In this document: in pieces, positions 63,973 to 64,000 of the stretch
Position numbering within the stretch: position 1 is the stretch's first letter
How the letters are laid out: each line of letters starts with the position of its first letter
DNA from: Zoogloea sp041914405
Lineage (GTDB): Bacteria > Pseudomonadota > Gammaproteobacteria > Burkholderiales > Rhodocyclaceae
Assembly: GCF_041914405.1 (NCBI RefSeq)
Contig: NZ_JAYSDK010000019.1
Span: 33,955-97,954 of the forward strand
DNA: 64,000 nucleotides
Direction of reading: 5' to 3'
Notes under the pieces: generated by a model
What the model was told of the DNA's origin: nothing
Seen by the model: the letters and a program-made list of their open reading frames with translations, nothing else
The model's database searches: none
Program-made: the position numbers and the translations under genes

Positions 63973-64000
63973 ATGATTCGACACAAGACCCTGCCCGCCC
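63973..64000 (+). CDS. Start of an unidentified gene, cut by the window edge
   Basis: An ATG at 63973 follows GAGGAGA (63961-63967) by 5 bases and opens MIRHKTLPA. Only nine residues are visible, so no family can be named. Its place, divergent from the aroE-like operon with operator-like sites between, suggests an uptake or porin gene for the same substrates, but this is a guess. Confidence 0.6.

Overview
The window is about 64 kb of high-GC chromosome from a Gram-negative bacterium, most likely a betaproteobacterium and probably of the order Rhodocyclales (Azospira, Dechloromonas, Thauera or a relative). This placement is inferred from gene content and order: surE-pcm-nlpD-rpoS, dapA-bamC, divergent darP/pmbA, a GTP-type PEP carboxykinase, a combined malic enzyme-phosphotransacetylase, the msrPQ pair and a type IV pilin with a sigma-54 promoter. 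No species can be named from this alone. Two runs of 10 N (732-741 and 44992-45001) lie in G/C homopolymer stretches; sequence about 100-300 bases either side of them is unreliable.

Layout: 1-7027 is the 3' part of a tightly overlapping cobalamin operon (cobI, cbiG, cobE, cobJ, a small 2Fe-2S protein) followed by a PepSY membrane protein and a TonB-dependent receptor. 7428-9978 holds a membrane diguanylate cyclase, tRNA-Ser(TGA) and a Bax-inhibitor-1 family protein. 10055-15231 has rlmD divergent from a ribosomal-oxygenase gene, an Ala/Pro-rich lipoprotein, and dapA-bamC. 15401-21363 has a deacetylase-like gene and an overlapping moxR/DUF58/tgpA/mltB operon. 21492-25444 is the stationary-phase block surE-pcm-nlpD-rpoS plus an arsC-like gene. 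25719-29149 is a lipoprotein/ECF-sigma/anti-sigma operon followed by msrPQ. 29236-37646 holds a cold-shock-domain protein, mog-darP, pmbA, an orphan TRAP binding protein, lrgAB, two membrane proteins and an IclR regulator. 37849-46291 covers envelope and central carbon genes (pbpG, patatin, maeB, pckG, an aminotransferase). 46438-53974 is rich in envelope functions: a sulfatase-type transferase with a phospholipid methyltransferase, a lytic transglycosylase preceded by a promoter and a structured RNA, a second sulfatase-type transferase, ampD, pilA and a ferredoxin-NADP reductase. 54155-59366 has an NtrC/sigma-54-driven amtB, a FUSC-type protein and an MFS carrier. 59396-63537 is a quinate/shikimate catabolic island (quiC, an IclR regulator, aroQ-like, aroE-like), and a further plus-strand gene starts at 63973.

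The most notable non-coding signals are: (1) a family of palindromic REP-like elements built on GGGCGAATTCATTCGCCC at nine places, usually as inverted pairs; (2) a minus-strand TTGACA-N17-TAGAAT promoter overlapping an operator-like inverted repeat, leading into a three-helix RNA that ends in seven U's, upstream of the lytic transglycosylase; (3) the palindrome TGCGCGA-CAA-TCGCGCA and variants, repeated in the quiC/iclR promoter region and upstream of aroE, a likely IclR-type operator; (4) sigma-54 promoters at pilA and amtB, the latter with two NtrC sites.
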